Assembly (NCBI GenBank): GCA_905147135.1
Contig: LR990048.1
Coordinates: 2,898,563 to 2,962,562 of the forward strand
Direction of reading: 5' to 3'
Length of the DNA: 64,000 nt
DNA from: Blastobasis lacticolella
Lineage: Eukaryota; Arthropoda; Insecta; Lepidoptera; Blastobasidae
In this document: positions 1 to 12,800 of the stretch, in pieces
Layout: each line of letters starts with the position of its first letter
Position numbering within the stretch: the stretch's first letter is position 1
The notes under the pieces: model-generated
Seen by the model: the letters and a program-made list of their open reading frames with translations, nothing else
Database searches by the model: none
What the model was told of the DNA's origin: nothing
Translations under genes and position numbers: made by a program

Positions 1-772
1 AGACCTAGACTAGCCACTTACACGTCCATGGGAAGCGTAGTACCTGAAAAAAAAAATCTCAACCGTCCAAGTCCCAAAATCAGTTTGTTACCTGTTGACA
101 GTTTGACACTGTCATTTGTTTTGCAAAATGTCAATAGATGGTTCTGTATTAACAGAGACCACTTTATGGCTCTATAAGACATTTTTAATCTATGGTAATA
201 TTTGTTTTTCTCGAAAATGCGCGGCCGGGTAGGTAGCGTTACTATTTAGCGCGACTAGGTACGCTTGCGCCCCAGACGGAAATTAAAAAAAAAAATCTCT
301 TCACTTGGGGTACATCAAAAGGCATGTCTACATGTACCTCTAAGGCCGGCACCGCATCCGCTCCCCTTCGGTTGCAGATGTCCTGGACGATGGTAGCCAC
401 TTTCCATCAGGAGGACCACCGTCCGTACATGTGCCTCCCTAGGCATTAAAAAAGAGTAGCAGGTCAAATTATGTATAGTAAAACTTGTGTGAGAGACTGG
501 TGTCCGCGGTAGGTAATAAATACCTGTCTTACAGATCACCAGACCCTAGACCATAATGGCGCTTGGCAGATGGGCTGTCCGGTAGATTTCCCTTGTAATC
601 CATTTTCTCAGCGGCTGTGGGACAAGCCGCTCTGCAAATTGGCGCGAAACAATCTTTTAAGCGCGACAACCAATTCTGCAGAGCGTGCCCGCCTGTGTTT
701 GTTTTATACTTTATACTTTGTTTTATAATATGTAGTGACATAATTACATGGTTCACTCTGTTCTGTGCCCAG
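1..772. other. Intronic DNA upstream of first visible UBE2O exon
   Basis: No exon is recognised. About 390-440 holds a short piece resembling the dispersed repeat with the core ccactttccatcagg that recurs near 9020, 39060 and 42870. A GC-richer patch lies at 215-275. The short reading frames here have no recognisable product. Confidence 0.5.
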
Positions 773-877
773 TCCGGAGCCGTGCCGCGAAGAAGGCTCG
801 CTGGCGAACGGCGCGGCCGACGATGACGACGACGACAACTGGGAGAACACCAGCAGCGACGGCAGCGACACAGACAG
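773..877 (+). CDS. UBE2O: UBE2O exon (acidic linker)
   Basis: The exon lies between a cag acceptor and a gtgagc donor. It enters with one base of a split codon and leaves with two. The frame reads [15 protein letters not shown], a run of six Asp, then [13 protein letters not shown]. An acidic, Ser-rich linker precedes the conserved beta-rich region in animal UBE2O. The other two frames give low-complexity or stop-containing peptides. The phase matches the exon starting at 6290. Confidence 0.8.
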
Positions 878-3800
878 GTGAGCGACATTGCTGGGCGACA
901 AACATGGAGATATGTTTTATACCACTAAGGGTCGATTTTTCAATCCTCAGATAAAACATATCAGTTATTATGCGACTAAAACAAAATCGTATCATTAGTT
1001 CATATTTAAGTGAAGGACTATAATTTGTTTTAATTTGCCAGAATATTACTTTATCGGACAGATAAATTTTATCCGAGGATTGAAAAATCGGTCCTAAGGC
1101 AAACAGAAAATTTGTGATAATTATCACTAGGTATAAAACGTATCTCCAATTTTCTCAGTTTACCACCCTAGTAGGTGGCAAACTGGCTTACGGCCTGCCT
1201 GATGGTAAGCAGTTACCGCAGCCTATGGCCGTTGGCAAGATGATGCCACGAATTTTGCCGAATACCAGCCATACCAATAGTAGTCGAATATTCTTGGTTC
1301 CTCTAAAGAAAATTATTTTTAACAACCCGCTTAGAGTGTGATAACCTGCTTCGCATGCGGGTTGGAGATGACTAGCAGTGTTGAAAATACTAAAAGAGGT
1401 TCTAGCTGGTCAGCCCCTAAGACATTAGTTGCCTTGTACGACAGCCGTAATTCGAGAGTTGGTGAATATTGCCTAAAATCTACCCTACACCAGACGTTCA
1501 TTCAGGCTAGATTGCTTAACTGACGGTCAGCGCGTAAATGTGTAACGTAATTGTGGCTTAAAATTGTCCCTACTAAGAACTAGCTAGCCACGTAATGAAT
1601 TCTATCCAAATCTACTTACTAATATTTATTAGGCTTACATGACGCTACATCAGTTTTATTTCACTTAGCACCCCTCGCAAGTTCCACCCAACTGCCCCTT
1701 TAAACAAAGTGTTTTTGATTTAAATCTTTGTTTAATTGGCCTAGAAAGACCGTGTCATGAAAAAAAAAATTGGTTTTAAAAAGTTACTGTCGTAATAGTT
1801 TATTGCATGTCGTTATTTACTTACTTAGGTATACGAGTATGTCATACTAACATAAATGAGTCCTTTGTTACTTAATAAAATAAATGAAATTGAAGAATTG
1901 CTGTTTCTAGATATTTACTTTACTTTCCCTAAGGACGTTTACGTGTTGTAAATAGTGAATTTAACAGTCGAAATCTCAACTCGGAACTTGGAACTCTCCA
2001 AGCCGACAGTATCTTATCGCACTCGGAAACCCTCTGTTGACAAAATCTAGCTAAGAATTAGCAAAATAAAGCTGTTTATTGGCTGTAGAGGATGTGTGCT
2101 TTCACTATAGTTGTTTCTGTTCTGTCTGGAAATAGAGAAACAGAGTAGTTACTAATTTATTTATTTATTTAAAACGAACGAAAAATAATAATTTGAACTA
2201 CTAATAAAAGCACACGAAGTCGTCAGAATCAACTAAACGTGTTAATCGGATTACAACTAAAATCAATTAGGCGATGTTGGCCCAATTTAAGAGGTATATG
2301 CTATGACTAGAGCTGTTATCTATGCTCCCTTTTTGTATGTATCTATGGGCGTCCTAAAGCTACGTCCGTACTGACAGGTGGCTCGCCTAGGGCCTAGACT
2401 AGGCCTTTAATTAAATTAAATAAATTTGACTGACAATGTCAAGTGCAGCCACAGTACACAAAACAATCAGTAAGTAGGTCATTTTCATAGAAACGGTCGA
2501 AGCGCGCTTTCGCGCAATTTATTTCTTATTTATTCGCATGGCATTAGCAGCGGAATCCCAAATTTTAGCAATTGACTAATGAACACTACAACTACAAGTG
2601 AATATACTTTCACGCCATAAATTCCCAGCACATCGCGATTGTGGCGCTCTAAACATACCAAGTATGTTCAAGAAAAAACACATTAGGGCTATCCTTCTGC
2701 GTGTCATAATAGGGGATGCCCTATTTCCGTTGTGGTGTTTTGTTTTAGAACTAGCCTGTCATATTTTACGCGGTTTTTGGCTTTTTACGTGCGACGCACC
2801 ATCCGATTTGCCAAAGAAAAATGCCGATCTATCAGTACCATGAGCACAATGTGAGATTGACTTGGACTCCTGAGATGGTTCCAACCTTATGTAATATGAC
2901 GCAAATTAACCCTACCAAGATAAAGTATTAGTGATCCTTATTGAAACTTAGTTTGAGTAAGTCAATCGTCAATCCGTCGAGTAGTTGGCGAAGATGACTT
3001 ACTGATTGTTTCTGTATACTGTGGTTGACAACGAACAAAGACTAATAATAGGGACGCTTTTTGACATGACTGGCTCAAAATAACAAGAAAACTAGCCGTA
3101 AACGAAATGATTAAAAAACAAAACTCGACAAGCGTGCTGTAACTTCTCAGTTACCCTAATACCTATCTGTCTGTATAAATACACACATACGAGTATCTAC
3201 CTATAAAGAGTAGACATAACATATTAAATATCATTTTACATATTGTGATTTAGCCGTAAGCGAGTGATCGTCTAGTTATTGATTTAAATTTTCAGACCCA
3301 TTACGTTGTGTACACATTTTGAAAAACGTCACAAGGAATATGTAAGTTTATAGCAATACTCTGTAATTCAATCGCACGAATATTCGGAAGATATTCGCAA
3401 ATGAATAAAATTTAGTTCACATAAATAAAAGTAAAATCAAATATCAAAATCCTCAAAAATGAGACGAATGAAACATAAATCCGCGTAAATAAGATGATTT
3501 AAATGTAATCCACGCAAATCGAAATAGTCAAACAATTTATAAAATCCGTACAAGAAATCCAACTAAGTATAAAGTAAACATGCGACTTAGATTTGACAGC
3601 ACTCGAAACGGCAACAGATTCTTCTTTCTTCTGTGGCCACTCTAACCCTATGATTGCGAAACCCTAACGTTATCCTCACCTAAATAATATAGAATAGAGA
3701 CCTTGAGGTCTCGGAAAACCTACCTAATCGATAAGGAAACTGAGACTCCCATCACACCTCATATCTCAGCCAACCAGCAAAGCCTTTGACATCAAACGAA

Positions 3801-6800
3801 CCAGTGACCTATTGTCTACTTCGCTCAAACCGTCACACATATTCCGATCATCTCGTCAGGCATTATTATGGTCCTACCTAACGACTCTCGAGTCAAAGGA
3901 GAGACTATTATTTAATTTTTTTTTACTTCGCATGTGTAAGTTGTGTGCCTAGAATGAGGGACGCTAACGACTCGGACCAGGAAAACGGAACATGGGTCAA
4001 AATCGTACCAGAATTCGGCGGCAAACCTAGGCGTAGACTTAGTTAGAGCGCCTAGACCATCGAAGACCAAGTCGGGATTCGTGCCGGACTCATTATCTTA
4101 TTGTCTAGCTAGAGTGTATTCGATGTCACATCCGAAACTGTGTCCCAGGTTAGTTTTATAGTTTTTTATTCAGTGTGGGTGAGTACTGATGATATTTAAT
4201 TTGGTAATCTTTTCCTCGAAAATTTGTGTTTTTTATCACCTTTCACACTTGCATTGAAATCTCTAAGAGCCTAATCAATACTCTTAACTACCATAAAAGT
4301 AATGAGAATGTAACTTACGCTTTCGAAACTTAGAAACAAAGACAAATGTAAAACAAACCAAATCACTGACACTACGGAGATAAAGAAATAGATAGAGAAC
4401 GAAAGAAGCGAACAAAGCTGAAAAATAACACAAAATAATAAAGCCCAAATAAATTTAACAAACTACACGCGAGTTGTAAAGAATTTTTCGAGAAAATTCG
4501 GAAAAGCCTGGGGTTTCTTAGTTACTTAAATGGATACGATGATGTTCACGCGACGCGACCTAGGGGCTGACTGTCTCGTTCCTACTACCCTGGCCACATA
4601 TTTTAAATTAACAAAAATTAAATATTTCTAATTTTATGAGGTCTAAGCGACTGCTCTTATAACGTCCGCACATCCATAAATTTTACAAAATGTTACTGAT
4701 AAACCGAAAATAGTTAAATGTTACAACAGCTAGGGATGTATTACATACGTTTTATTTATTTACCGAGTCGATTAAATTTAAACAACGCAAACAAAAATAC
4801 TTAAGCAAATGGATTCTCTAATTTTCAATAGGGATCACTTGATATCTTATCTTAATAGGGTTGCTTTGGGTCATATTAACGAGGTTGGAATAATAGGGGT
4901 GATTGGGCCCACAACCATCTCAGGGGTCCAAGCCAATCTCACATTGTGCTCATGATCTCCCCGTGATACTGACAGACGGAGGCAATGGGCCTTATTTTTG
5001 AAACCGCTCGCACCGCTCGAGTAGTAAAGAGATAGGTAGCACACGCGAGCGCTCGCATGGATGCGAGCAGTTTCAAAAATAGGACCCTAGAGCCTCTTTG
5101 ATAAATCAGCGTTTTATCGGGTTGTGCATTTCCGGTGATAGTCGTCGTATGTAAAAAGCCAAAACACCGTATTAAATTTGACAAGCCAGTTCTAAAACAA
5201 AACCCGACACGGCTAGGGCATCCCGCCATCGGTGTCGCGTAGGAGGATCTCCAATGTGTTTCTTCTTAAACATACCTTGTATTTTTAAAGTGCCACAATC
5301 GCGATATGCTGAAAATGTATGGCGCTAAAGTATTTTCACTTGTAATTGTAGTGTTCATTAGTCAATTGTTAAAATTGACGACTCCGCCGTTAATGCCATG
5401 CGAATAAATAAAAAATAAGTAAATTGCGCATAAGTGAAAGGGGCGCTTCGACTTCTTCGACCGTTTCTTTTTAATAAGCGATTCGGACTTAGCGTTGTCT
5501 TATTCTATAACTAAACAAGAACAGTCCTTTAGTCATAAAGGAGAACATTACCAAACCATAACATGACTAAAACATAATATGACTTAAACAGACTATAATT
5601 AGGACAAAACAAGAACATGACCAAGTATAGAACAAGGCTAAAGCCGAACATGACAACCATCTAATAACCCGCGGAAACGTCGTGATATATATCGAACGGG
5701 TTTAGTATGCTCGCAGCCGGTAGCATTGTGCGCTTGGCGCTTACGCTACTCGGCAAGACTCTAAGTAGGCCTGAGGCGGGCCACATAAAAAGATGTAAAC
5801 CGTAGACACGTCGCAGAGATGACGTTGCAAAACGAAAGATGGAGCACGGGCGCGGGGAGCCGGGTCTCGCACGCAGCGCTTGCTCTCCTTATTCTGCCTG
5901 CGTCCTTTACTGGTTCTAATAGAGGAAGCGCGACGCTGCCGCGTCCGAGCCCCGTCTTTTCTATGTTTTATCAAGTCGCGTCGGCGCTCTTTTTTTGTCT
6001 TAAGTCTTATCTGTCTGGCTGTGGTTGACAGAGGCGTGTTGAGTATTAGCCGTGTGGTGTCCGGCAGAGTAGAATAGCACCAACCCCTTACAGTCGGGGG
6101 TGTCGTACAAGGCGACTAATGTTATCGATACAAAATATCTAGTCTCCGGAGGCTGGTAACACTGCGATCCACAACCCGCCAGCCAAGCGTGGAGATTATG
6201 GCAAAAACCTCCCCTTTCGTAAGAGAGGCCCTAAGTCCTGCAGTGGACTGTTATGGGCTGTGATGATGTTGTGTTGCGCGTGTCCCCAGCGGCGCGACGT
6301 GGTCCTCTCGCTGCTCGTCGGCGGCGTCGGTGCGCGGGAAGCGCTCGCCGCAGCTGGCCGTGCGGCTGCTGCGCGGGAAGCGGCTGAAGCGCGCCGCGCG
6401 CCGCGCGCCCCCCGCGCCGCCCCCGCGCCAGGGCGACCGCGTCGTCGTCGAGACGCTGCACACCGCCAGCCGCGCCAACGTCGTCTGGCAGGTACCGTAC
6501 CCCCGCCCCCGCCCCCGCCCCCCGCGCCGTCCCCGCGCCAGGGCGACCGCGTCGTCGTCGAGACGCTGCACACCGCCAGCCGCGCCAACGTCGTCTGGCA
6601 GGTACCGTACCCCCGCCCCCGCCCCCGCCCCCCGCGCCGTCCCCGCGCCAGGGCGACCGCGTCGTCGTCGAGACGCTGCACACCGCCAGCCGCGCCAACG
6701 TCGTCTGGCAGGTACCGTACCCCCGCCCCCGCCCCCGCCCCCCGCGCCGTCCCCGCGCCAGGGCGACCGCGTCGTCGTCGAGACGCTGCACACCGCCAGC

Positions 6801-9800
6801 CGCGCCAACGTCGTCTGGCAGGTACCGTACCCCCGCCCCCGCCCCCGCCCCCCGCGCCGCCCCCGCGCCAGGGCGACCGCGTCGTCGTCGAGACGCTGCA
6901 CACCGCCAGCCGCGCCAACGTCGTCTGGCAGGTACCGTACCCCCGCCCCCGCCCCCGCCCCCCGCGCCGCCCCCGCGCCAAGGCGACCGCGTCGTCGTCG
7001 AGACGCTGCACACCGCCAGCCGCGCCAACGTCGTCTGGCAGGTACCGTACAAGCACGAGCACATTATCGCGATGACGGAACTGGCTGCATTGCCGCTACG
7101 TTACGCACGAGGGCCCGGGGTCCGCCTTGACCATGATCCAGGATTTGGCAGATCAAATAATTACAGCGGAGCGACTGCCATCTGACCTCCATGATTTTGC
7201 TACCAGGGGAATTACACATTCAGTCGCCTGAAGGTTCATCACGATATTTTCGCTCATCGAAAGAGCATCCGTAGTATTCAACTTAATGTACATAACTCGG
7301 AAAAGAGTCAGTCGCACATGGTTGCAGCGTGATTCGAACCCAGCACCTTTGGTTAGTAGTCGGATACACTAACCGCTCGGCTGCCGACGCTCGATGTTCA
7401 TGTCTATTTATATGGATATAAGATTGCTTAAGTTGGTTGTTATAATGGTAATTAGACGTGAAGATCACTTACTTGTTTCCATGAACAACCTTTTACTGAC
7501 TAACTCGTAAAGCTTGCCAAACCCACACATTGTACTTAAAACCTGAGTCTTTTAAAAATAAAAATGGTAATTTGACCGTTCTGCGCAGGACGGCACGATC
7601 GAGATGGGCATCCCGTCCACGCAGCTGTACCCGATCCACCACCTGGACGGGCAGGAGTGCTTCCCGGGGGACTTCGTCGTCAGCGGCGCCGCCAACGTGG
7701 AGGAGAACCAGCAGGTTGGGCACCTTATTGTTTTAGGACTTCAATTTTAGGGTGGTAGACTACTGCTTTGACCGCCTGGACCTCCACAGCCCGGTACTGT
7801 GTCTGATGTCTTGAACACAGCGGCCGGCAATTTCTTTTGAAAATACATTGCTGTCGAGTTTTATTGATATTGTATTACTTTGTTTTGCATTTCGAATTAT
7901 TTAGAATTGAACTGTATTACTTGAAATTGAATTTGAATTGGGTTGTACTAATTGTATGTATTTACTTTTTTTTATTTACTTGAAAACAGGGCGGTCGAAA
8001 TTACTAGCACTTTTAAGTAAAGCATGATACAAACCTTGGTTCGCAATGAGTGCACTAGTGCTACCACGCTATAATGGGCTCGACTTTAGCATAGCTACGC
8101 TCTCGATTTTCATGTTTGATTAGCATTGCAGCCCTTGGTGTCTTGGCTGCGGCCTCGAGCAGGCTGCACCGCGGCCAGCAATGCCCCGCTACTAAGAAAG
8201 ATAGGACACAGTGTTGATTCTGTATAAGTACCTACCAGCACTAAACATTTCAATGTACTAGAATGTTATAGTCAAATTGTGAAATTTATCTGTGGTGTCA
8301 CGTAAATGGCTGATGGAAATTATGCTATTGTACTTATCTTATTGTTGTAAGCTGTGAGACATCCAAATACAATAAAATAAAATAAAATAAACAAATATCG
8401 AGGTATCCCGTTCGAATGAAGGCACCCTCTTTTGTGCTCACCAGTTGGCACCACAAACGAGTTGGGTCTTGTCACTGTCAAAATAACGCCGTTTTATTGG
8501 CTGTAATCCATTTGTCAACTTTGTGCGTTTGATTCTGGCCAATAGCGCAGCGTATTTTGACAACGGACCTTACTCGTCAGTAGCTCCATCTAGTGGAGTA
8601 AGATGAAATACCGCTGCCAAACAATACTATTTCAAATAGGTATTGTATTAACGTCTCCAGTGCTTCGTGCGGTGGGTATTTGGGGAACCGTGGCTTTCCT
8701 TATGGAGAGACTTTTGACTTGTTGATCATGCCATAGCTACATGTTATAGAGGTGGGCAACGCATTAGCAATACCTCTGGGGCCTAATTCTCGCGCTTCGA
8801 TCTCGAATTCGACATTTTTCTACCCACATATCTCTATTAATAATGTCTCTATTTCAATGTCAGAAATGTCTATTGCAACCAAAAATATTTTTTCAACTAT
8901 CTTCGACAGTCGTATATCGTCGAAGATAAATATCAGTGACGTTTTAATACAGTTTTTTGGCTAGAGAAACTGTCAAATTTGACATGTCACTGCGCGAGAA
9001 TCGCACTCCTCGTGTTGCTCAAGTCCATAGGCAGTGGTGGCCACTTTCCATCAGGTAGCCCGATTGCCTGTTTGTCGACCGTGCGACAAAAAAAAACGCA
9101 GTCATAACAGACCAAGGCATTACTATAATATAATATAATTGTCCCCCAGCTGAAGCACCGCGAGTACGGCGTAGTTCAGCGCGTGGACCACCACGGGCGC
9201 ACGGCCATCGTGCACTGGTATCGGACCTACACCAGCGCCGACGAGCCCGTGTGAGTACACACACATAGACACTCCATACACACACGAACAGATATCATCA
9301 CCACCAGGATTATTGGCTATCTCAGTGGACAACTGAATTTCATATATAATAATCTTACAGTACTCTAATTTAATAGACGCTAAAGCCAATGGCCAACGAT
9401 GAGAGTAGATGACGTAGTGTAGAATTATTTAATGTCAAATTCAATTATCTAACACTTTGTGTTGTCACTTCATGATGGAACTCCATTATTATGAATTAAA
9501 TCAGACCTACATATAGCTTGTAAACAAAATATAAAATAATTGTTTGAAGATGAGTAATTCGAAACCGGTTGCAATTTAATAAATTTGTATGATAAAGTGG
9601 AACTAGTGTACAAAAAGTGATTTAATGTCAAATTCATTTGCCTATAGAGTTAGACAATAGCCCCGCAGCAAAGCCAAGTTTGCCGCAACGTAGCTCGCGC
9701 CGCGAAAGAGCCTTTGTTTCCTTCTATCAATATTAAGATGGAAGAGATAACAGTATCTATGGCGCGCCTGTTCACGCTTGTTGTGTGCTAAAACACACTT

Positions 9801-12800
9801 GTGCTAGATGTACAGTGATCGGAATCAGGGGGCTAACTTTATCAAAACTATGGATATGCCCTTGAACTTATGTTACCGGTACCAGTTCGGTTTTCAATTT
9901 TCTTTTATGTTTCTTTTTCCAAAGTAAATGGGAATACAAGCACACAAAGATTGATTAAAAACTGGAACCGGTACCGGTAAGTAAAGATTTCAATTAAAAC
10001 TCAGTTGACGAATGAATCTCGTTTTAAGTTGGGTTCTAGGATAACACCACGACTCAAAACCAGTTTTAAAACTAGATTCATCACTGAGTGAGGTTGTGTA
10101 AACACGGGCTTTAGATTAAATACTGAGATAGGAATAGTAAACTTCATAATAGAACTGTACATCTCTACAACAAGGCTGTGTGGTGTCCGGCAGGGTAGAA
10201 TAGCACCAACCCCTTACACTCCTGGGTGTCGTACTAACATTCCCATGACGAATCGGTCTCTCAGTGCCTCTTCAACGTTCTTGAAATTGCACTGCGCCGT
10301 GAGACCACGAATCCTCGCGGCCCAATCTGCATAGGACTCCCCTGGATTTTGTATCGCGGAGTAAAAGGTATAACGCTCGCCGAATCCACAGGTAGACGGT
10401 GTGAAATGTTTATCTAAAATGATCAGTACATCTTCATAGGGTACTTCCTCTAGCCGTTTGGGCAGTGCTAAGTCTGAAGCTAGCCTGTATGTACTGTCAC
10501 TGAGTGCACTTAAGAGTATTGCTCTTCGTTTGATACCAACAGGGTCCTTCACTACGTCGATGTCATTAGCAATGAACCACTGATTTAGCCGATTTTTATA
10601 AGTCTGCCACGTTTGTACATTATGGTCAAAATTAGTTAAAATCCCGAAAAGAGACATTTTAAATATAAAAAAAATACAAAATGTGGGTATCGCGATTTAT
10701 CGTCGCCAATATTGTGTAGGCGAGTGAAACGACCACTGGTTAACAGCACACTGTTTATTTGCTAGGTAGGTAGGATACATCGTATGTAGATATTAGAAGT
10801 AGGTACGCATATACAACAGAAACTAATATTCTCGAGGCAAAACTTCCATACTCCATAGACTGTAAAATGGGCAGCAGCATTGTCCATTGTTATATTTACA
10901 ATATTGCGATCTCCAACCCGCCTCCCAAACATTGCGATTATAGCAATAACCTTCCCTTTCTTGGAAGTCGAAGAACACATACATATACACAAACACACAT
11001 ACAGAGTGAGACCTATGTAATTTAAAGCTTTTTCTTTCCTATTTTGTCATTAGGGTTATCATACTGTTAGATGTTTGATATTCAAAATTTTAAACCGCAG
11101 TTTTGTTATTGGCATTGCAATTTTGAATTGTACAATTATAACTGAATTTTATTGCTGTAAAACTGTATGGAAATAAATAAAAGTCACCTTTCATGAGGGA
11201 GCCCCTACATCATGCAGTGGGCTGTTATGGGTTGTGATGAGGATGATGATTACCCGCATCCCCAGCCCCGGGTTCCTGCACGAGAGCGAGATGAGCGTGT
11301 ACGACCTGAAGGACCACCCGGACTTCCAGTACCGGCCGGGCACCGTCGTCATCCGGGTCGCCAACTTCGCCGGCGAGGACGCCAACTGCACCGCTGGACA
11401 GGTAACTGAATGCCCAAGCCCGGGTGACCGGGTGAGTGGCTTTTTTCTTCGTACCGCTAAAGTGAAGCTTGCGGTCTGCCTGGTGGTAAGCAGTTACCGT
11501 AGCCAGACGGTTGCAATGCTCACATGTTGCCGATTCCTTTTTACCCCCCCTTTTTTTAGCATGCAGCAGTTGAGAATGAATCGGCACGTTTTTTGTCATG
11601 TTACTTGATTAAAAAATTTTAAATATTACGATTTCATTTATTTTCTTGTACTGAAAGCTAATTTAAGCTCCTTAATGATAACCTGGTTTTTGACATATGC
11701 TTGCATTGTTGTGTTCCGATTTGAAGGATAAGGTAGCCAACGCAATTACGGACATGAGGCATTTCATCTTAGTCCTTACAGTGACAACGCACCAACAGTT
11801 TTGCATTTTTGTTACCTGCAACCTAAATGCATTAATCGTAGATGCTATGGGCGACAGTTACCGCTTACCATCAGGTGGTCGGCTCGTTTGTCTCTGCATA
11901 GAATAAAAAGGAAGACAAATGGTTCATGTGTTGATTGATTGATTAAACGCAGGTGATCGACAACTTCCCGTCAGGCCGCGTGAAGGTCTGGTGGGTGGAC
12001 GGACACACCAGCATGTGCTGGCCGCAGGACCTGTACAAGGTTAGTGCGATATTAGGTCATAGGGCTTACCATCAACTCTTATAGCAGGACCTAAACAGAA
12101 CTGCCTTGCTTAGAGCGAGACAAGCTTATGTGACAGGTATAGCGCTGTCAGTTCTCTTTAGGTCCTGCTATAAGAGCTCATGGTAAGCCCCCAGGGGCCT
12201 TTTAGGCCTTGTCCCCATGGCGGCTGTGGTACTAATTTAGTATACAAACATTTACCAGTACCGCGTAAAAATATTATTGCGGCGCTGTTGCTGAAATAAC
12301 GTGACATTTTATAATGGCGACAATTAGTTCCAGTTTTCGCCACCGGGTCTGATAAGTTTGTAGTACTATAAAACAAATGGACTTCAAACGTCAAAAAGTA
12401 CCATGAAGTTTATGGTAATATTTTTACGCGGTACTGTCCGCTGGCCGTTGGTCGGTCAATTCCTGTGGTTATTCGTATAGACGTAGACATAGATTTTATT
12501 TGGCAATTACTACAATTATATCAAACAAGTTACATACTAAATTATTTCTTATACGAAATTAGTACCACAGCCGCCAATATTTTTGCATATCATTACAATA
12601 AAACCAATGAAATTGTTTGTTATGCCAAAATCTACCAGATGGCGCTACTGAGCTGTGAGGTTTGGGGGTCTAAAAGGCCACATTAACCTTTCATATTATG
12701 ATTCTCAAACTTATCTGCAGCGTCGCTGTTGTTGACATTGCCATGACAATTTAAAATGGCGTCACTTAGTTCCAGTTTTGGCCACCGGATCAGATAAGTT

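Noticed and set aside
6196..7062. Long - strand frames (277 and 288 codons) rich in Gly, Arg and Ala
   Set aside because: They exist only because the 110-bp array is stop-free on both strands; the periodic peptide and the UBE2O frame on the + strand explain them.
7318..7392. Functional tRNA gene on the - strand
   Set aside because: A and B boxes are present but acceptor and T stems do not pair properly; best seen as a tRNA-derived SINE head. The same applies to 55393-55455.
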